The notes under the pieces were generated by a model. That model had not been told where the DNA came from. It saw only the letters and a program-made list of their open reading frames with translations, and made no database searches. Below are positions 14,001 through 18,505 of a stretch of 18,505 bases of DNA, in pieces (the stretch's first letter is position 1; every line of letters begins with the position of its first letter). The translations under genes and the position numbers were made by a program. This DNA comes from an uncultured Chlamydiae bacterium (GTDB lineage: Bacteria > Chlamydiota > Chlamydiia > Chlamydiales > 2-12-FULL-49-11): contig CALKUQ010000050.1 of assembly GCA_937996705.1 (NCBI GenBank), positions 1 to 18,505 on the forward strand, read 5' to 3'.

Positions 14001-16481
14001 AGTGGTTTTGAATTTAATTTAACAACCCCAAACGATACTACAAAAGGATTTGCCGTTACTTTTGCCGCGGGTGCACCTCCTTCAATCAGCGCTTTTTATG
14101 AACCAAATTCGAATTATACAGTTACTGGTAACTACGACAACGCTGGAAACTATTCTGTAACCGTAGCTGCACTTCCAGTTCCTCAGAGTGTTACATTTAC
14201 AAATAACAGTTATTTTGAAATTGAGATAACAGGGACAAGAGCAAATTCTTTTAAACCAGGATATATAGGAATTACATGCCCAGAATCAGGCTCAGCTGAT
14301 TGTTATATAAATGCTGGGCCAAAGACTGTGGCTACAGCAACATTTGTGACACTTTTGAATCCAGTAAGTTTTAATGGAGCAAACACAACATTTAGTGCAG
14401 TTTTTGGCTCATCAACTGTTATTACACAGACTGATACACAAAATATTAGCGTAGTAGGAGGTGTTTATGCAATAACAATTAATCCTAGCATTGTTATATT
14501 TAATAACACCTCAGGATTGACCCTTGGGTGCAGTGACACATCGTGTTCTAACTTAGTTTCCTACACTGGGTCAAACTGCAAGTTAGGATACACTTGTTGG
14601 AATGTTAGTGAACTAGCATCTGTTACTTTTAGTTTAGGAACAGATACATTTATAGTAGATTTCACGGAAAATCCAGTAGTAATTTCAGATGTACCACAGA
14701 CAGTGTCGTTTACGCAAACTAAAATAAATGTGCCTACAGTAATTAGTATTGCAGAAACAACTACAAGTATTACATTTATTAATACCACGGATTATCCAAT
14801 ATCAATGGCCTCGATAGGATCGAATAAAGGACAGATTATTGACTTGGGGTGTATTGATTCAACATCACTTCAAATTCCTGCAAATTTGACTACGTGTAGC
14901 ACCCCAACTGTGTTTAATGTAACTGACCTTAACTCAGTAGGTAATATTTTAGGGGCGTTTACAGGGGTGAGCGGCGAGCAGACTGTATTTTCAGTAGGCC
15001 AAATTGGTACTACACCAAACCCATCTGTAAACGTAGTATTTCAAAACTCAGGGAGCAACCCATACACAGTAACCTTTTCTCCAGCTACTATCACCTTTGT
15101 TAATTCTTTAGGTCAGGATTTGATTATCACAGCAGATGCAAGTGCGTTGACAGCACTTTCAGGAATTACTCAGGGTTCAGGTCCTTCTGCGAACCAATAC
15201 ACAATACCTAGTGCCTGTACAGGAAAGGTAGCAACACCTGTGTGCACGGGATTGATTGATGACCTTCTTAATCTCTCTCAAGTTAGTGTTTCCCTAGTTT
15301 CTGGCGCTAAGACAGAAATCGCTAAGATTGATTTTAATGGAAAAATTGCTACGACTCCTTCGGTTATGTCTGGCTATTCAGTCAATATTAGCTCGAATTC
15401 ATCAGGACCAGTGATCTCCTTTTCTGCTCCTAACTCCAACGTAACCCTTACACTCAAAGGAAGTATGACACCAGTAGTCCAGGATCCAACTTCTGGAAAC
15501 AATATTCTATTTGTGACAGGGGCTAGTATGGATACCATAAATAACCAAGCTCACATGCAGTTGGATTATACAAGGGTATTTTCAGCAGTAGGGGTGGGAA
15601 CAAAGGCATCTTGTACGCCTATAAGTGGATGTCCAACAGGTCTGTCAGCCATGTCAGAGGCTAAACTTCTTAGTTATATGAGTAACAAGGGTAAAAGCGC
15701 TACTCTTTCAATTGACGGTTTCTTTAGCTTGGATACAAATTCTTTGACATTTCCACTGAATAATGATTCAGGGGCTGCAATTCCGATAGCTTCCGAAACT
15801 TGGGGTTCAGTGACAAATCCTTCAGGTTTTTCTCCCGGAGATTTGAGTGTAGGAGCCTATTCTGTAACAACTCCAACGCCAGGGAACCAGTTTTATATTA
15901 CAAGTCAAAGTAATGGAACATCAACCTTTATCCCTTCTAATGCCCCTTCTTCATTATTTTCAGCGCCTATTACAATTCCCTCAAACCCTTCATTAACACT
16001 TACGCTAGATTCTCTATACAATGCAAGCATAACAATTACGTTTACTGATTCAGAGCCAGTAAACATCTATCCTTACCTCACGTTTAATACAAACACACAA
16101 ACCTCTCCAACTGCATACCAAAATAATAATTACCTCCTATTCAAGCCAGGTAGTGGACCTTCAACTATTTCGTTCGTGTTTAATTTAGTTCTTACAGCGC
16201 CTGTAAGTGGCGCGATCTCATCTGGAACAATTACATTATCAGGTCCATCAGGTCCATCAGGTTCGATTGCTTCATTTACTTTAGGGTCATCGTCAACCGC
16301 TTCTTCCGCAACAATCTACGGAAATACTGTTACTGATCTAAATCTGACTGTAACGACGCTCGATCCTAATTTAAATCTACCTACCATAACGATTACGGGG
16401 TCCTTTACCTCTTCAAATTCTTTAACTTATAGTTTCATAGACGGAATAACGGGGAGTGTAAACTTAGTTTTTGGGAATTAA
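11082..16481 (+). CDS. Giant Ser/Thr/Asn-rich beta-repeat protein (1799 aa)
   Basis: Function is unknown; it is probably a surface, secreted or adhesin-like protein. Residues 1 to about 190 are a mostly helical, Cys-containing head (SCANTTYADLCTFWSRAP near the start) with no signal peptide. The rest is beta-rich and low in charge. A hydrophobic strand ending Asn-Asn-Thr or similar recurs at residues 286, 384, 655, 1037, 1137, 1230 and 1337. Consecutive spacing is 93-107 residues, with weaker copies between. Cysteine pairs often follow 28-32 residues later: 412/417, 687/693, 1066/1074 and 1166/1172. Looser pairs occur at 1257/1272 and 1379/1388. Near the end there is a Ser-Gly-Pro tract. N-x-S/T triplets are very frequent. 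The ribosome site is weak; ATG at 11091 is an alternative start. It is followed after 22 nt by a related gene. Disulphide-stabilised stacked domains are inferred, not shown. Confidence 0.85.
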   Translation: MKIMKSLDASASCANTTYADLCTFWSRAPTSNDLPPDAPENQFYYLFAMIQAAEANNNQVPNGTGELCSENEVICSIINTNTTAVTINSVSTTLGIVAAKLQTMAAIQWMAQAKNSVYQETDFTALLTSTDTNISSFVNNIVTIQSDNSNNFYLGMGPETVTFLWDNYLIPFYTYITNGTSPPTLSMTVTLLSDGGETITAQAGVFQTGSSQLAVNQKYPVLSSYTDPSFNLTSGNFIFSVNLVLAQILPVSSSGNLNQKYYEGLISYVKSGNEIDYTISINLPQITIINNTTESISSQFTNISGITSPIASKGSGFGTLTSLPSKTPFAITGASSDFSYDVDLVDLIINPSANAPATQANFGASIFFDSGKVAYTLSLNPVSIQFINNTSSSMTFITSTGSGLAPGTGISCSGNSCTVTVGPNSSITGEFASFFNSTVSSETITVTGTYGQGANAKQISTIVTIAAPSSTPSNNTPQFNPTGTPGGFSTYGAFIPGTSTYVLSVTDMSGNLPPTPVVTKSIIWNLPSSTNSFFLVATKVPFTGTEFAYDSSSSYKSGAYEIPGTCTSSSPCTWTITDSNGFANFLEPAQFYEEYNYFLLNDQKGNWIYLDFSDNVVLSYSSSYSSSSAPTINYDNTKSTWTVTIPTPSTAKSTITFNNNTPYNISIPQEIQSALTNTVSGIIGSPCKGGGPCLPGLNSVPPPLTLEPFAINTIVEYSQIPTTLVSFTLSDNTGQGSIQYPPFLATPNPTQFNSVLIENKTTAITDESGLFNLSITNDSGNYIISFGLVDSTAAVILFDNDFGSSFTIQFDKQKVLESFSGAGSQGNASTIVNKTNWTTMVVSQEFITDSTSTQPLQLTGSYSDGSFGSGAISFTPQVTTIPPNATSLFKRGSSSSISSYYIDVKTFNPSNVQPNLTINYPLGIPITIIGLDIFTPTVFPPCCMIPQNASDTYLLLGTATSCNIPTIPAGELSSGFEFNLTTPNDTTKGFAVTFAAGAPPSISAFYEPNSNYTVTGNYDNAGNYSVTVAALPVPQSVTFTNNSYFEIEITGTRANSFKPGYIGITCPESGSADCYINAGPKTVATATFVTLLNPVSFNGANTTFSAVFGSSTVITQTDTQNISVVGGVYAITINPSIVIFNNTSGLTLGCSDTSCSNLVSYTGSNCKLGYTCWNVSELASVTFSLGTDTFIVDFTENPVVISDVPQTVSFTQTKINVPTVISIAETTTSITFINTTDYPISMASIGSNKGQIIDLGCIDSTSLQIPANLTTCSTPTVFNVTDLNSVGNILGAFTGVSGEQTVFSVGQIGTTPNPSVNVVFQNSGSNPYTVTFSPATITFVNSLGQDLIITADASALTALSGITQGSGPSANQYTIPSACTGKVATPVCTGLIDDLLNLSQVSVSLVSGAKTEIAKIDFNGKIATTPSVMSGYSVNISSNSSGPVISFSAPNSNVTLTLKGSMTPVVQDPTSGNNILFVTGASMDTINNQAHMQLDYTRVFSAVGVGTKASCTPISGCPTGLSAMSEAKLLSYMSNKGKSATLSIDGFFSLDTNSLTFPLNNDSGAAIPIASETWGSVTNPSGFSPGDLSVGAYSVTTPTPGNQFYITSQSNGTSTFIPSNAPSSLFSAPITIPSNPSLTLTLDSLYNASITITFTDSEPVNIYPYLTFNTNTQTSPTAYQNNNYLLFKPGSGPSTISFVFNLVLTAPVSGAISSGTITLSGPSGPSGSIASFTLGSSSTASSATIYGNTVTDLNLTVTTLDPNLNLPTITITGSFTSSNSLTYSFIDGITGSVNLVFGN
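16239..16265 (+). repeat. Nine-bp tandem repeat within the giant gene
   Basis: TCAGGTCCA occurs twice in tandem and a third time as TCAGGTTCG, encoding Ser-Gly-Pro, Ser-Gly-Pro, Ser-Gly-Ser. It is in frame, so slippage would add or remove three residues in a linker-like region. Confidence 0.8.
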
Positions 16482-16503
16482 CTTTTGAAAAAAAGAGAAT
16501 GGT

Positions 16504-18505
16504 ATGGAAATTAATATCGCTTTGCAGAATTTGACTGGATGTGTGGTTCACTTAGATGTTACAAGTACTCAGAGCGGACCAATAATTACAATTCCAGTCC
16601 TTCCGGCTAATAATCTAGTAAATTTTTCAGGGTATAATGCAAGCTCAAATTTAATTTTTGCGTTCCCTTTAGTATTTAATGGAAAAACCTTGGAATTTAG
16701 TTTAGGTCTTATTCAAGTCACTCTTCAAAGTACATCTAACTCTTCAAATTATGCATTAACAATTGCTACGCAAAATATTTATTTTCAAAATAGTACTGTT
16801 GCCGAAATAGATATTCAGTGTAAGTCAGATGATTTTAGCGAATTTTCAGGAGGAACTTATAACACTCAAACTAATACATACCCGATTCCTTCTGGGTGCC
16901 AAGAAACGCAATGTGGAGGGAGTATTGGGCAATTGTTTACAGAAAATCAACCGATTTATTTTGGCATAGGGAATAACCCAGTTTTTGGCGTTACTTTCTC
17001 TCAAACATTCTCTTCTGAGGCAATAATTCTCCCAACGGTTTCCTATATACCAAATTCTGGATTTACTGCTTCAATTTCAATTTCAAATTCTAATATATTC
17101 TCTCTTAATATTACCAATAGGGATCCCTATAAAGTTACATTTAACAATACTACTTCCAATCAATTTACTATCGATCAATCGGATACGAAGTCTTTTACAA
17201 GTACAGGTGGAGGTTTTTCTTGCGCATCAGGGACATGTACCATCAAGCCTCAGTCAGGGCTTGCATTTGGCTCTATGGGAGTTCTAGAAATTATAAATCC
17301 GGTTAAATTTTTGGAAAATGGAAATGAAGCTTTTAGTGTTTCGTTTCAACAAAATCCACCCTTAATCACATGGTCAAAGGAATCTTCTTTCATAGCTTTA
17401 TCTAAATCAGATCCGGCTATGAAAGAGGGTGATGGTAATTTTTATGGAGCGATTATTACAATTATCCCTAAGCTAGCTATAACTGTGCAAAATAATACAG
17501 GAAATTCAATCACTTTAGAAGGGACTGACGTTAACTCAATAGTTGAAACAAATGAAGCAATAAACTGTTCTACTGGATTATGTATCCTTTCAGAGGGATC
17601 TGGAACTGGTTTTATGGGCGATATTATAACTCTGCCACAACCAACTCAATTTACTATCGAAAATAGTCCCATTTGCAAGGTTACGTTTTCGTCGACGGGG
17701 TTAGAAGTTGGAAATATTGCAAATAGTGGCTATCTAGGATTAATAGATTCTACGCAGATTCCGCTGAAATTGTTTGTTAATAAGCAAATTAATCCGATTA
17801 ATCTGACAAATAACACTCCACAAGTGATTTTTTTAGCAGGGACAGAGATTGATTCCTTTATTAATTTAAGTGGAACACCTATTTGTTCAGCAAGCGGTTG
17901 TTCTATTCCGGCTCAAACAAGTCCAGAAGCCCCTGGTGGATTTTCAGGGATTCTTGGCACTATTGTAGGCAGTTCAGTCGACTTTCAAATACAAACAGGA
18001 TCTGGAGGAAGCCCTCAATACACTACTCTATTTACAATCGCGTTTTCAGCAACTGGAATGGCTCTTTCAAATTTAGTCCCTAATACAGGTTTTACAGCAA
18101 GTGTAACTTCTGATGGATTGGGTATTAACATAAGTTTGATGCCAACGGTGACGATTAATAACACCTCAGGCCAGGTAGTTACTTTGACAAATATGACAAG
18201 TGCCTCGTTTATAGGAGCCCCAACAGGATTAGTCTGTACAATTACAAATTGTACATTAGATTCAGGTGAAATAGGAATTGGAACACTTGAAAATACAGTG
18301 GGTTATGTGGATTTTCAAGTAGGAAGTTCCTCAAGTGCGACATTTTCATTAACTTTTCCAAATAGTGGACCGGTTGCAGTGCCAGTAAATCAAGGTTTTT
18401 CAGCAACTGTAAATGGAATGTACCTCGATATAGTAGATACAAGATTAGTTACGATTAATAACACCTCAGGCCAGGTAGTTACTTTGACAAATATGACAAG
18501 TGCCT
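16504..18505 (+). CDS. Second giant beta-repeat protein, 3' end beyond the window (at least 667 aa)
   Basis: The frame is open from ATG 16504 to the last base with no stop. It starts 22 nt after the first giant gene, so the two are likely one transcript; the ribosome site (GAGAATGGT) is weak. No signal peptide is seen; the protein begins MEINIALQNLTGCVVHLDV. Repeat units begin with strand-Asn-Asn-Thr motifs at residues 211, 326, 432, 549 and 649. In every complete unit a Cys-x4-Cys pair lies exactly 29 residues later: 240/245, 355/360, 461/466 and 578/583. Units end with a GFSATV or GFTASV-like strand. A further pair is GCQETQC near 135-142. The two genes are paralogues sharing the same unit grammar. 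The role is unknown; a surface or secreted structural protein held by disulphides is the working guess. Total length cannot be known from this window. Confidence 0.85.
   Translation, partial: MEINIALQNLTGCVVHLDVTSTQSGPIITIPVLPANNLVNFSGYNASSNLIFAFPLVFNGKTLEFSLGLIQVTLQSTSNSSNYALTIATQNIYFQNSTVAEIDIQCKSDDFSEFSGGTYNTQTNTYPIPSGCQETQCGGSIGQLFTENQPIYFGIGNNPVFGVTFSQTFSSEAIILPTVSYIPNSGFTASISISNSNIFSLNITNRDPYKVTFNNTTSNQFTIDQSDTKSFTSTGGGFSCASGTCTIKPQSGLAFGSMGVLEIINPVKFLENGNEAFSVSFQQNPPLITWSKESSFIALSKSDPAMKEGDGNFYGAIITIIPKLAITVQNNTGNSITLEGTDVNSIVETNEAINCSTGLCILSEGSGTGFMGDIITLPQPTQFTIENSPICKVTFSSTGLEVGNIANSGYLGLIDSTQIPLKLFVNKQINPINLTNNTPQVIFLAGTEIDSFINLSGTPICSASGCSIPAQTSPEAPGGFSGILGTIVGSSVDFQIQTGSGGSPQYTTLFTIAFSATGMALSNLVPNTGFTASVTSDGLGINISLMPTVTINNTSGQVVTLTNMTSASFIGAPTGLVCTITNCTLDSGEIGIGTLENTVGYVDFQVGSSSSATFSLTFPNSGPVAVPVNQGFSATVNGMYLDIVDTRLVTINNTSGQVVTLTNMTSA
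18151..18505 (+). repeat. Perfect 55-bp direct repeat with 300-nt period (100-aa unit duplication)
   Basis: 18151-18205 equals 18451-18505 base for base, up to the cut edge of the window, so the true match is longer. The offset is exactly 300 nt and in frame. Each copy encodes the unit opening TINNTSGQVVTLTNMTSA. A 16-bp piece (TTAATAACACCTCAGG) also occurs in the first giant gene at 14500-14515. Confidence 0.95.

Overview
The window most likely comes from a member of the Chlamydiota, probably an environmental, amoeba- or protist-associated lineage. The evidence is AT-rich DNA, a eukaryote-like (type 2) isoleucyl-tRNA synthetase of 1036 residues, a one-piece tmRNA whose tag contains the Glu-Cys-Glu core also known from chlamydial tags, a protein with an Inc-like bilobed hydrophobic domain, ankyrin proteins, and very large Ser/Thr/Asn-rich repeat proteins. 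This assignment is an inference. No rRNA or conserved marker set is present to prove it.

Layout. (1) Positions 1-4028 look like a small accessory island next to the 3' end of ssrA. A perfect 55-bp direct repeat (1-55 and 3974-4028) carries the last bases of the tmRNA gene plus its terminator and brackets the region. Inside are a MepB-family gene, a secreted ankyrin-repeat protein, and an Inc-like membrane protein with weak ankyrin-like repeats. There is also a broken 47-codon ORF, a C-terminal gene remnant, and about 450 bp bounded by a perfect 24-bp inverted repeat with two degenerate direct copies inside. No intact integrase is visible. (2) Positions 4020-7613 hold housekeeping genes: ssrA on the minus strand, divergent from ileS on the plus strand, with a compact promoter region between them. 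(3) Positions 7636-9642 hold three small plus-strand genes downstream of ileS: an unknown protein, an exported DUF952 protein and an exported phosphoesterase of the acid phosphatase/phospholipase C type. (4) Positions 9658-10929 (minus) encode a 423-residue protein that I do not recognise, with a conspicuous His/Pro-Phe/Arg-Gly-Ser-Ala-Ala motif. (5) From 11082 to the window end lie two tandem genes for giant repeat proteins: one complete (1799 residues) and one open at the right edge (at least 667 residues). Both are built from roughly 100-residue beta-rich units.

The most distinctive system is this giant-protein pair. Each unit opens with a hydrophobic strand ending in Asn-Asn-Thr. In most of the clear units, 28-32 residues later (exactly 29 in six of them), there is a closely spaced cysteine pair. 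The last visible units differ by a perfect 55-bp, exactly 300-nt-spaced DNA repeat, which indicates ongoing unit duplication. Neither protein has a recognisable signal peptide. Together with the exported and ankyrin/Inc-like proteins, the window reads as a host-interaction locus beside a tmRNA/ileS core.
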